Of a DNA stretch of 64,000 nt, positions 23,101-36,600 are shown in pieces. This DNA comes from Primula veris. Lineage: Eukaryota; Streptophyta; Magnoliopsida; Ericales; Primulaceae. The stretch is taken from NCBI GenBank assembly GCA_963682055.1, contig OY821747.1, positions 19,704,258 through 19,768,257 of the forward strand. The letters are read 5' to 3'. The notes beneath the pieces are model-generated. The model ran no database searches. It saw nothing but the letters and a program-made list of their open reading frames with translations, and was not told where the DNA came from. How positions within the stretch are numbered: position 1 is the first letter of the stretch; the number at the start of each line of letters is the position of its first letter. The position numbers and the translations under genes are program-made.

Positions 23101-26100
23101 AAAACCCTAAACCCTAAAACTTATAAATATAAACAAAATGTCGAAAAACAAAAAAGTCGGTAGAAACCGTGTACTATAGGCCATAAATCCAAGAAAAAAA
23201 ATGAGGAATATTCCCTACATATACAAGAACATTACCTAAACCCTAAAACTAAAACCTAAACCCTAAAACCAAAACCCTAAACCCTAAACCATACAAATAT
23301 AAATAAAATGTCTAAAAACAAAAAAGTCGGTAGAACCCGTGTACTATTGGCCATAAATCCAAGAAAAAAAATGTGGAATATTCCTTACATATGCAAGAAC
23401 ATTACCTAAACCCTAAACCTGAAACCCTAAACCCTGAAACCAAAACCCTAAACCCTAAAACTTATAAATATAAACAAAATGTCGAAAAACAAAAAAGTCG
23501 GTAGAAACCGTGTACTATAGGCCATAAATCCAAGAAAAAAATGAGGAATATTCCCTACATATGCAAGAACATTACCTAAAACCTAAACCTGAAACCCTAA
23601 ACCCTAAAACCTATAAATATAAACAAAATGTTGAAAAACAAAAAAGTCGGTAGAAACCGTGTACTATAGGCCATAAATCCAAGAAAAAAAATGAGGAATA
23701 TTCCCTGCATATGCAAGAACATTACCTAAACCCTAAAACTAAAACCCTAAACCTTAAAACCAAAACCCTAAACCCTAAACCATACAAATATAAATAAAAT
23801 GTCAAAAAACAAAAAAGTCGGTACAACCCGTGTACTATTGGCCATAAATCCAAGAAAAAAATGTGGAATATTCCCTACATATGCAAGAACATTACCTAAA
23901 CCCTAAACCTGAAACCCTAAACCCTAAAACCAAAACCCTAAACCCTAAAACCTATAAATATAAACAAAATGTCGAAAAACAAAAAAGTCGGTAGAAATCG
24001 TGTACTATAGGCCATAAATCCAAGAAAGAAAATGTGGAATATTCCCTACATATGCAAGAACATTACCTAAACCCTAAACCTGAAACCCTAAACCCTGAAA
24101 CCAAAACCCTAAACCCTAAAACTTATAAATATAAACAAAATGTCGAAAAACAAAAAAGTCGGTAGAAACCGTGTACTATAGGCCATAAATCCAAGAAAAA
24201 AAAAATGTGGAATATTCCCTACATATGCAAGAACATTACCTAAACCCTAAACCTGAAACCCTAAAACCAAAACCCTAAAACCTATAAATATAAACAAAAT
24301 GTCGAAAAACAAAAAAGTCGGTAGAAACCGTGTACTATAGGCCATAAATCCAAGAAAAAAAATGAGGAATATTCCCTACATATGCAAGAACATTACCTAA
24401 ACCCTAAAACTAAAACCTAAACCCTAAAACCAAAACCCTAAACCATACAAATATAAATAAAATGTCTAAAAACAAAAAAGTCGGTAAAACCCGTGTACTA
24501 TTGGCCATAAATCCAAGAAAAAAAATGTGGAATATTCCTTACATATGCAAGAACATTACCTAAACCCTAAACCTGAAACCCTAAACCCTGAAACCAAAAC
24601 CCTAAACCCTAAAACTTATAAATATAAACAAAATGTCGAAAAACAAAAAAGTCGGTAGAAACCGTGTACTATAGGCCATAAATCCAAGAAAAAAAATGAG
24701 GAATATTCCCTACATATACAAGAACATTACCTAAACCCTAAAACTAAAACCTAAACCCTAAAACCAAAACCCTAAACCCTAAACCATACAAATATAAATA
24801 AAATGTCTAAAAACAAAAAAGTCGGTAGAACCCGTGTACTATTGGCCATAAATCCAAGAAAAAAAATGTGGAATATTCCTTACATATGCAAGAACATTAC
24901 CTAAACCCTAAACCTGAAACCCTAAACCCTGAAACCAAAACCCTAAACCCTAAAACTTATAAATATAAACAAAATGTCGAAAAACAAAAAAGTCGGTAGA
25001 AACCGTGTACTATAGGCCATAAATCCAAGAAAAAAATGAGGAATATTCCCTACATATGCAAGAACATTACCTAAAACCTAAACCTGAAACCCTAAACCCT
25101 AAAACCTATAAATATAAACAAAATGTTGAAAAACAAAAAAGTCGGTAGAAACCGTGTACTATAGGCCATAAATCCAAGAAAAAAAATGAGGAATATTCCC
25201 TGCATATGCAAGAACATTACCTAAACCCTAAAACTAAAACCCTAAACCTTAAAACCAAAACCCTAAACCCTAAACCATACAAATATAAATAAAATGTCAA
25301 AAAACAAAAAAGTCGGTACAACCCGTGTACTATTGGCCATAAATCCAAGAAAAAAATGTGGAATATTCCCTACATATGCAAGAACATTACCTAAACCCTA
25401 AACCTGAAACCCTAAACCCTAAAACCAAAACCCTAAACCCTAAAACCTATAAATATAAACAAAATGTCGAAAAACAAAAAAGTCGGTAGAAATCGTGTAC
25501 TATAGGCCATAAATCCAAGAAAGAAAATGTGGAATATTCCCTACATATGCAAGAACATTACCTAAACCCTAAACCTGAAACCCTAAACCCTGAAACCAAA
25601 ACCCTAAACCCTAAAACTTATAAATATAAACAAAATGTCGAAAAACAAAAAAGTCGGTAGAAACCGTGTACTATAGGCCATAAATCCAAGAAAAAAAAAA
25701 TGTGGAATATTCCCTACATATGCAAGAACATTACCTAAACCCTAAACCTGAAACCCTAAAACCAAAACCCTAAAACCTATAAATATAAACAAAATGTCGA
25801 AAAACAAAAAAGTCGGTAGAAACCGTGTACTATAGGCCATAAATCCAAGAAAAAAAATGAGGAATATTCCCTACATATGCAAGAACATTACCTAAACCCT
25901 AAAACTAAAACCTAAACCCTAAAACCAAAACCCTAAACCATACAAATATAAATAAAATGTCTAAAAACAAAAAAGTCGGTAAAACCCGTGTACTATTGGC
26001 CATAAATCCAAGAAAAAAAATGTGGAATATTCCTTACATATGCAAGAACATTACCTAAACCCTAAACCTGAAACCCTAAACCCTGAAACCAAAACCCTAA

Positions 26101-29100
26101 ACCCTAAAACTTATAAATATAAACAAAATGTCGAAAAACAAAAAAGTCGGTAGAAACCGTGTACTATAGGCCATAAATCCAAGAAAAAAATGAGGAATAT
26201 TCCCTACATATGCAAGAACATTACCTAAAACCTAAACCTGAAACCCTAAACCCTAAAACCTATAAATATAAACAAAATGATGAAAAACAAAAAAGTCGGT
26301 AGAAACCGTGTACAGGCCATAAATCCAAGAAAAAAAATGAGGAATATTCCCTACATATGCAAGAACATTACCTAAACCCTAAAACTAAAACCCTAAACCT
26401 TAAAACCAAAACCCTAAACCCTAAACCCTAAACCATACAAATATAAATTAAATGTCAAAAAACAAAAAAGTCGGTACAACCCGTGTACTATTGGCCATAA
26501 ATCCAAGAAAAAAATGTGGAATATTCCCTACATATGCAAGAACATTACCTAAACCCTAAACCTGAAACCCTAAACCCTAAAACCAAAACCCTAAACCCTA
26601 AAACCTATAAATATAAACAAAATGTCGAAAAACAAAAAAGTCGGTAGAAATCGTGTACTATAGGCCATAAATCCAAGAAAGAAAATGTGGAATATTCCCT
26701 ACATATGCAAGAACATTACCTAAACCCTAAACCTGAAACCCTAAACCCTGAAACCAAAACCCTAAACCCTAAAACTTATAAATATAAACAAAATGTCGAA
26801 AAACAAAAAAGTCGGTAGAAACCGTGTAGTATAGGCCATAAATCCAAGAAAAAAAAAATGTGGAATATTCCCTACATATGCAAGAACATTACCTAAACCC
26901 TAAACCTGAAACCCTAAAACCAAAACCCTAAAACCTATAAATATAAACAAAATGTCGAAAAACAAAAAAGTCGGTAGAAACCGTGTACTATAGGCCATAA
27001 ATCCAAGAAAAAAAATGAGGAATATTCCCTACATATGCAAGAACATTACCTAAACCCTAAAACTAAAACCTAAACCCTAAAACCAAAACCCTAAACCATA
27101 CAAATATAAATAAAATGTCTAAAAACAAAAAAGTCGGTAAAACCCGTGTACTATTGGCCATAAATCCAAGAAAAAAAATGTGGAATATTCCTTACATATG
27201 CAAGAACATTACCTAAACCCTAAACCTGAAACCCTAAACCCTGAAACCAAAACCCTAAACCCTAAAACTTATAAATATAAACAAAATGTCGAAAAACAAA
27301 AAAGTCGGTAGAAACCGTGTACTATAGGCCATAAATCCAAGAAAAAAAATGAGGAATATTCCCTACATATACAAGAACATTACCTAAACCCTAAAACTAA
27401 AACCTAAACCCTAAAACCAAAACCCTAAACCCTAAACCATACAAATATAAATAAAATGTCTAAAAACAAAAAAGTCGGTAGAACCCGTGTACTATTGGCC
27501 ATAAATCCAAGAAAAAAAATGTGGAATATTCCTTACATATGCAAGAACATTACCTAAACCCTAAACCTGAAACCCTAAACCCTGAAACCAAAACCCTAAA
27601 CCCTAAAACTTATAAATATAAACAAAATGTCGAAAAACAAAAAAGTCGGTAGAAACCGTGTACTATAGGCCATAAATCCAAGAAAAAAATGAGGAATATT
27701 CCCTACATATGCAAGAACATTACCTAAAACCTAAACCTGAAACCCTAAACCCTAAAACCTATAAATATAAACAAAATGTTGAAAAACAAAAAAGTCGGTA
27801 GAAACCGTGTACTATAGGCCATAAATCCAAGAAAAAAAATGAGGAATATTCCCTGCATATGCAAGAACATTACCTAAACCCTAAAACTAAAACCCTAAAC
27901 CTTAAAACCAAAACCCTAAACCCTAAACCATACAAATATAAATAAAATGTCAAAAAACAAAAAAGTCGGTACAACCCGTGTACTATTGGCCATAAATCCA
28001 AGAAAAAAATGTGGAATATTCCCTACATATGCAAGAACATTACCTAAACCCTAAACCTGAAACCCTAAACCCTAAAACCAAAACCCTAAACCCTAAAACC
28101 TATAAATATAAACAAAATGTCGAAAAACAAAAAAGTCGGTAGAAATCGTGTACTATAGGCCATAAATCCAAGAAAGAAAATGTGGAATATTCCCTACATA
28201 TGCAAGAACATTACCTAAACCCTAAACCTGAAACCCTAAACCCTGAAACCAAAACCCTAAACCCTAAAACTTATAAATATAAACAAAATGTCGAAAAACA
28301 AAAAAGTCGGTAGAAACCGTGTACTATAGGCCATAAATCCAAGAAAAAAAAAATGTGGAATATTCCCTACATATGCAAGAACATTACCTAAACCCTAAAC
28401 CTGAAACCCTAAAACCAAAACCCTAAAACCTATAAATATAAACAAAATGTCGAAAAACAAAAAAGTCGGTAGAAACCGTGTACTATAGGCCATAAATCCA
28501 AGAAAAAAAATGAGGAATATTCCCTACATATGCAAGAACATTACCTAAACCCTAAAACTAAAACCTAAACCCTAAAACCAAAACCCTAAACCATACAAAT
28601 ATAAATAAAATGTCTAAAAACAAAAAAGTCGGTAAAACCCGTGTACTATTGGCCATAAATCCAAGAAAAAAAATGTGGAATATTCCTTACATATGCAAGA
28701 ACATTACCTAAACCCTAAACCTGAAACCCTAAACCCTGAAACCAAAACCCTAAACCCTAAAACTTATAAATATAAACAAAATGTCGAAAAACAAAAAAGT
28801 CGGTAGAAACCGTGTACTATAGGCCATAAATCCAAGAAAAAAATGAGGAATATTCCCTACATATGCAAGAACATTACCTAAAACCTAAACCTGAAACCCT
28901 AAACCCTAAAACCTATAAATATAAACAAAATGATGAAAAACAAAAAAGTCGGTAGAAACCGTGTACAGGCCATAAATCCAAGAAAAAAAATGAGGAATAT
29001 TCCCTACATATGCAAGAACATTACCTAAACCCTAAAACTAAAACCCTAAACCTTAAAACCAAAACCCTAAACCCTAAACCCTAAACCATACAAATATAAA

Positions 29101-30620
29101 TTAAATGTCAAAAAACAAAAAAGTCGGTACAACCCGTGTACTATTGGCCATAAATCCAAGAAAAAAATGTGGAATATTCCCTACATATGCAAGAACATTA
29201 CCTAAACCCTAAACCTGAAACCCTAAACCCTAAAACCAAAACCCTAAACCCTAAAACCTATAAATATAAACAAAATGTCGAAAAACAAAAAAGTCGGTAG
29301 AAATCGTGTACTATAGGCCATAAATCCAAGAAAGAAAATGTGGAATATTCCCTACATATGCAAGAACATTACCTAAACCCTAAACCTGAAACCCTAAACC
29401 CTGAAACCAAAACCCTAAACCCTAAAACTTATAAATATAAACAAAATGTCGAAAAACAAAAAAGTCGGTAGAAACCGTGTAGTATAGGCCATAAATCCAA
29501 GAAAAAAAAAATGTGGAATATTCCCTACATATGCAAGAACATTACCTAAACCCTAAACCTGAAACCCTAAAACCAAAACCCTAAAACCTATAAATATAAA
29601 CAAAATGTCGAAAAACAAAAAAGTCGGTAGAAACCGTGTACTATAGGCCATAAATCCAAGAAAAAAAATGAGGAATATTCCCTACATATGCAAGAACATT
29701 ACCTAAACCCTAAAACTAAAACCTAAACCCTAAAACCAAAACCCTAAACCATACAAATATAAATAAAATGTCTAAAAACAAAAAAGTCGGTAAAACCCGT
29801 GTACTATTGGCCATAAATCCAAGAAAAAAAATGTGGAATATTCCTTACATATGCAAGAACATTACCTAAACCCTAAACCTGAAACCCTAAACCCTGAAAC
29901 CAAAACCCTAAACCCTAAAACTTATAAATATAAACAAAATGTCGAAAAACAAAAAAGTCGGTAGAAACCGTGTACTATAGGCCATAAATCCAAGAAAAAA
30001 ATGAGGAATATTCCCTACATATGCAAGAACATTACCTAAAACCTAAACCTGAAACCCTAAACCCTAAAACCTATAAATATAAACAAAATGTTGAAAAACA
30101 AAAAAGTCGGTAGAAACCGTGTATTATAGGCCATAAATTCAAGAAAAAAAATGAGGAATATTCCCTACATATGCAAGAACATTACCTAAACCCTAAAACT
30201 AAAACCCAAACCCTAAACCCTAAACCATACAAATATAAATTAAATGTCAAAAAACAAAAAAGTCGGTACAACCCGTGTACTATTGGCCATAAATCCAAGA
30301 AAAAAATGTGGAATATTCCCTACATATGCAAGAACATTACCTAAACCCTAAACCAGAAACCCTAAACCCTGAAACCAAAACCCTAAATCCTAAAACTTAT
30401 AAATATAAACAAAATGTCGAAAAACAAAAAAGTCGGTAGAAACCGTGTACTATAGGCCATAAATCCAAGAAAAAAAAATGTGGACTATTCCCTACATATG
30501 CAAGAACATTACCTAAACCCTAAACCTGAAACCCTAAAACCAAAACCCTAAAACCTATAAATATAAACAAAATGTCGAAAAACAAAAAAGTCGGTAGAAA
30601 CCGTGTACTATAGGCCATAA
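14184..30620. repeat. Satellite left domain with 1.5-2.65-kb higher-order blocks
   Basis: The private variant CCCTGCATATG marks one monomer at 17072, 18566, 21716, 23703, 25198 and 27851. The gaps are 1,494, 3,150, 1,987, 1,495 and 2,653 bp. The 1,494-bp block contains nine monomers. A second private variant, a 4-bp deletion giving GTGTACAGGCC, occurs at 26311 and 28964, again 2,653 bp apart, so that block was duplicated in tandem. A further block with CCCCACATATG and AAAGCTGAAACC variants (15741, 15961) recurs about 4.97 kb away (20715, 20934). Monomers at 14184-15330 carry variants of the right domain (AAATGCAAG, CATGAAACCC, GTGAACTATA). Confidence 0.85.
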
Positions 30621-33600
30621 ATCCAAGAAAAAAAAATGAGGAATATTCCCTACATATGCAAGAACATTACCTAAACCCTAAAACTAAAACCCTAAACCCT
30701 AAAACCAAAACCCTAAACCCTAAACCATAAAAATATAAATAAAATGTCAAAAAACAAAAAAGTTGGTAAAACCCGTGTACTATTGGCCATAAATGCAAGA
30801 AAAAAAATGTGGTATATTCCCTACATATGCAAGAACATTACCTAAACCCTAAACATGAAACCCTAAACCCTAAACCCTAAACCGTGAAACCAAAACCCTA
30901 AACCCTAAAACTTATAAATATAAACAAAATGTCGAAAAACAAAAAAGTCGGTAGAAACCGTGAACTATAGGCCATAAATCCAAGAAAAAAAATGTGGAAT
31001 ATTCCTTACATATGCAAGAACATTACCTAAACCCTAAACCTGAAACCCTAAACACTAAAACCAAAACCCTAAACCCTAAATCGTAAAACCTATAAATATA
31101 AACAAAATGTCGAAAAATAAAAAAGTCGGTAGAAACCGTGTACTATAGGCCATAAATCTAAGAAAAAAAATGAGGAATATTCCCTACATATACAAGAACA
31201 TTACCTAAACCCTAAACCTGAAACCCTAAACCCTGAAACCAAAACCCTAAACCCTAAAACCTATAAATATAAACAAAATGTTGAAAAACAAAAAAGTCGG
31301 TAGAAACTGTGTACTATATGCCATAAATCCAAGAAAAAAAATGAGGAATATTCCCTACATATGCAAGAACATTACCTAAACCCTAAAACTAAAACCCTAA
31401 ATCCTAAAACCAAAACCCTAAACCCTAAACCCTAAACCATACAAATATAAATAAAATGTCAAAAAACAAAAAAGACGGTAAAACCCGTGTACTATTGAAC
31501 ATAAATCCAAGAAAAAAAATGAGGAATATTCCCTACATATGCAAGAACATTACCTAAACCCTAAACCAGAAACCCTAAACCCTGAAACCAAAACCCTAAA
31601 TCCTAAAACTTATAAATATAAACAAAATGTCGAAAAACAAAAAAGTCGGTAGAAACCGTGTACTATAGGCCATAAATCCAAGAAAAAAAAAATGTGGAAT
31701 ATTCCCTACATATGCAAGAACATTACCTAAACCCTAAACCTGAAACCCTAAACCCTAAAACCAAAACCCTAAACCTGAAACCCTAAACCCTAAAACCAAA
31801 ACCCTAAACCCTAAACACTAAAACCTATAAATATAAACAAAATGTCGAAAAACAAAAAAGCCGGTAGAAATCGTGTACTATAGGCCATAAATCCAAGAAA
31901 AAAAATGTGGAATATTCCCTACATATGAAAGAACATTACCTAAACCCTAAACCTGAAACCCTAAACCCTGAAACCAAAACCCTAAACCCTAAAACTTATA
32001 AATATAAACAAAATGTCGAAAAACAAAAAAGTCGGTAGAAACTCTGTACTATAGGCAATAAATCCAAGAAAAAAATGAGGAATATTCACTACATATGCAA
32101 GAACATTACCTAAACCCTAAACCCTAAAACCAAAACCCTAAACCCTAAAACCTATAAATATAAACAAAATGTTGAAAAACAAAAAAGTCGGTAGAAACCG
32201 TGTACTATAGGCCATAAATCTAAGAAAAAAAATGAGAAATATTCCCTATATATGCAAGAACATTACCTAAACCCTAAAACTAAAACCCTAAACCTTAAAA
32301 CCAAAACCCTAAACCCTAAACCATACAAATATATATAAAATGTCAAAAAACAAAAAAGTCGGTAAAACCCATGTACTATTGGCCATAAATCCAAGAAAAA
32401 AATTTGGAATATTCCCTACATATGCAAGAACATTACCTAAACCCTAAAACTGAAACCCTAAACCCTGAAACCAAAAACCTAAATCCTAAAACTTATAAAT
32501 ATAAACAAAATGTCGAAAAACAAAAAAGTCGGTAGAAACCGTGTACTATAGGCCATAAATCCAAGAAAAAAAAATGTGGAATATTCCCTACATATGCAAG
32601 AACATTACCTAAACCCTAAACCTGAAACCCTAAACCCTAAACCTGAAACCCTAAACCCTAAAACAAAAACCCTAAAACCTATAAATATAACAAAATGTCG
32701 AAAAACAAAAAAGTCGGTAGAAACCGTGTACTATAGGCCATAAATCCAAGAAAAAAAAATGTGGAATATTCACTACATATGCAAGAACATTACCTAAACC
32801 CTAAACCTGAAACCCTGAAACCAAAACCCTAAACCCTAAAACTTATAAATATAAACAAAATGTCGAAAAACAAAAAAGTCGGTAGAAACCGTGTACTATA
32901 GGCCATAAATCGAAGAAAAAAAAATGAGGAATATTCCCTACATATGCAAGAACATTACCTAAACCCTAAAACTAAAACCCTAAACCCTAAAACCAAAACC
33001 CTAAACCCTAAACCATAAAAATATAAATAAAATGTCAAAAAACAAAAAAGTTGGTAAAACCCGTGTACTATTGGCCATAAATGCAAGAAAAAAAATGTGG
33101 AATATTCCCTACATATGCAAGAACATTACCTAAACCCTAAACATGAAACCCTAAACCCTAAACCCTAAACCGTGAAACCAAAACCCTAAACCCTAAAACT
33201 TATAAATATAAACAAAATGTCGAAAAACAAAAAAGTCGGTAGAAACCGTGAACTATAGGCCATAAATCCAAGAAAAAAAATGTGGAATATTCCTTACATA
33301 TGCAAGAACATTACCTAAACCCTAAACCTGAAACCCTAAACACTAAAACCAAAACCCTAAACCCTAAATCGTAAAACCTATAAATATAAACAAAATGTCA
33401 AAAAATAAAAAAGTCGGTAGAAACCGTGTACTATAGGCCATAAATCTAAGAAAAAAAATGAGGAATATTCCCTACATATACAAGAACATTACCTAAACCC
33501 TAAACCTGAAACCCTAAACCCTGAAACCAAAACCCTAAACCCTAAAACCTATAAATATAAACAAAATGTTGAAAAACAAAAAAGTCGGTAGAAACTGTGT

Positions 33601-36600
33601 ACTATATGCCATAAATCCAAGAAAAAAAATGAGGAATATTCCCTACATATGCAAGAACATTACCTAAACCCTAAAACTAAAACCCTAAACCCTAAAACCA
33701 AAACCCTAAACCCTAAACCCTAAACCATACAAATATAAATAAAATGTCAAAAAACAAAAAAGACGGTAAAACCCGTGTACTATTGAACATAAATCCAAGA
33801 AAAAAAATGAGGAATATTCCCTACATATGCAAGAACATTACCTAAACCCTAAACCAGAAACCCTAAACCCTGAAACCAAAACCCTAAATCCTAAAACTTA
33901 TAAATATAAACAAAATGTCGAAAAACAAAAAAGTCGGTAGAAACCGTGTACTATAGGCCATAAATCCAAGAAAAAAAAAATGTGGAATATTCCCTACATA
34001 TGCAAGAACATTACCTAAACCCTAAACCTGAAACCCTAAACCCTAAAACCAAAACCCTAAACCTGAAACCCTAAACCCTAAAACCAAAACCCTAAACCCT
34101 AAACACTAAAACCTATAAATATAAACAAAATGTCGAAAAACAAAAAAGCCGGTAGAAATCGTGTACTATAGGCCATAAATCCAAGAAAAAAAATGTGGAA
34201 TATTCCCTACATATGAAAGAACATTACCTAAACCCTAAACCTGAAACCCTAAACCCTGAAACCAAAACCCTAAACCCTAAAACTTATAAATATAAACAAA
34301 ATGTCGAAAAACAAAAAAGTCGGTAGAAACTCTGTACTATAGGCAATAAATCCAAGAAAAAAATGAGGAATATTCACTACATATGCAAGAACATTACCTA
34401 AACCCTAAACCCTAAAACCAAAACCCTAAACCCTAAAACCTATAAATATAAACAAAATGTTGAAAAACAAAAAAGTCGGTAGAAACCGTGTACTATAGGC
34501 CATAAATCTAAGAAAAAAAATGAGAAATATTCCCTATATATGCAAGAACATTACCTAAACCCTAAAACTAAAACCCTAAACCTTAAAACCAAAACCCTAA
34601 ACCCTAAACCATACAAATATATATAAAATGTCAAAAAACAAAAAAGTCGGTAAAACCCATGTACTATTGGCCATAAATCCAAGAAAAAAATTTGGAATAT
34701 TCCCTACATATGCAAGAACATTACCTAAACCCTAAAACTGAAACCCTAAACCCTGAAACCAAAAACCTAAATCCTAAAACTTATAAATATAAACAAAATG
34801 TCGAAAAACAAAAAAGTCGGTAGAAACCGTGTACTATAGGCCATAAATCCAAGAAAAAAAAATGTGGAATATTCCCTACATATGCAAGAACATTACCTAA
34901 ACCCTAAACCTGAAACCCTAAACCCTAAACCTGAAACCCTAAACCCTAAAACAAAAACCCTAAAACCTATAAATATAACAAAATGTCGAAAAACAAAAAA
35001 GTCGGTAGAAACCGTGTACTATAGGCCATAAATCCAAGAAAAAAAAATGTGGAATATTCACTACATATGCAAGAACATTACCTAAACCCTAAACCTGAAA
35101 CCCTGAAACCAAAACCCTATACCCTAAAACTTATAAATATAAACAAAATGTCGAAAAACAAAAAAGTCGGTAGAAACCGTGTACTATAGGCCATAAATCG
35201 AAGAAAAAAAAATGAGGAATATTCCCTACATATGCAAGAACATTACCTAAACCCTAAAACTAAAACCCTAAACCCTAAAACCAAAACCCTAAACCCTAAA
35301 CCATAAAAATATAAATAAAATGTCAAAAAACAAAAAAGTTGGTAAAACCCGTGTACTATTGGCCATAAATGCAAGAAAAAAAATGTGGAATATTCCCTAC
35401 ATATGCAAGAACATTACCTAAACCCTAAACATGAAACCCTAAACCCTAAACCCTAAACCGTGAAACCAAAACCCTAAACCCTAAAACTTATAAATATAAA
35501 CAAAATGTCGAAAAACAAAAAAGTCGGTAGAAACCGTGAACTATAGGCCATAAATCCAAGAAAAAAAATGTGGAATATTCCTTACATATGCAAGAACATT
35601 ACCTAAACCCTAAACCTGAAACCCTAAACACTAAAACCAAAACCCTAAACCCTAAATCGTAAAACCTATAAATATAAACAAAATGTCAAAAAATAAAAAA
35701 GTCGGTAGAAACCGTGTACTATAGGCCATAAATCTAAGAAAAAAAATGAGGAATATTCCCTACATATACAAGAACATTACCTAAACCCTAAACCTGAAAC
35801 CCTAAACCCTGAAACCAAAACCCTAAACCCTAAAACCTATAAATATAAACAAAATGTTGAAAAACAAAAAAGTCGGTAGAAACTGTGTACTATATGCCAT
35901 AAATCCAAGAAAAAAAATGAGGAATATTCCCTACATATGCAAGAACATTACCTAAACCCTAAAACTAAAACCCTAAACCCTAAAACCAAAACCCTAAACC
36001 CTAAACCATACAAATATAAATAAAATGTCAAAAAACAAAAAAGTCGGTAAAACCCGTGTACTATTGGCCATAAATCCAAGAAAAAAAATGAGGAATATTC
36101 CCTACATATGCAAGAACATTACCTAAACCCTAAACCAGAAACCCTAAACCCTGAAACCAAAACCCTAAATCCTAAAACTTATAAATATAAACAAAATGTC
36201 GAAAAACAAAAAAGTCGGTAGAAACCGTGTACTATAGGCCATAAATCCAAGAAAAAAAAATGTTGAATATTCCCTACATATGCAAGAACATTACCTAAAC
36301 CCTAAACCTGAAACCCTAAACCCTAAAACCAAAACCCTAAACCCTAAACACTAAAACCTATAAATATAAACAAAATGTCGAAAAACAAAAAAGCCGGTAG
36401 AAATCGTGTACTATAGGCCATAAATCCAAGAAAAAAAATGTGGAATATTCCCTACATATGAAAGAACATTACCTAAACCCTAAAACTGAAACCCTAAACC
36501 CTGAAACCAAAACCCTAAACCCTAAAACTTATAAATATAAACAAAATGTCGAAAAACAAAAAAGTCGGTAGAAACTCTGTACTATAGGCCATAAATCCAA

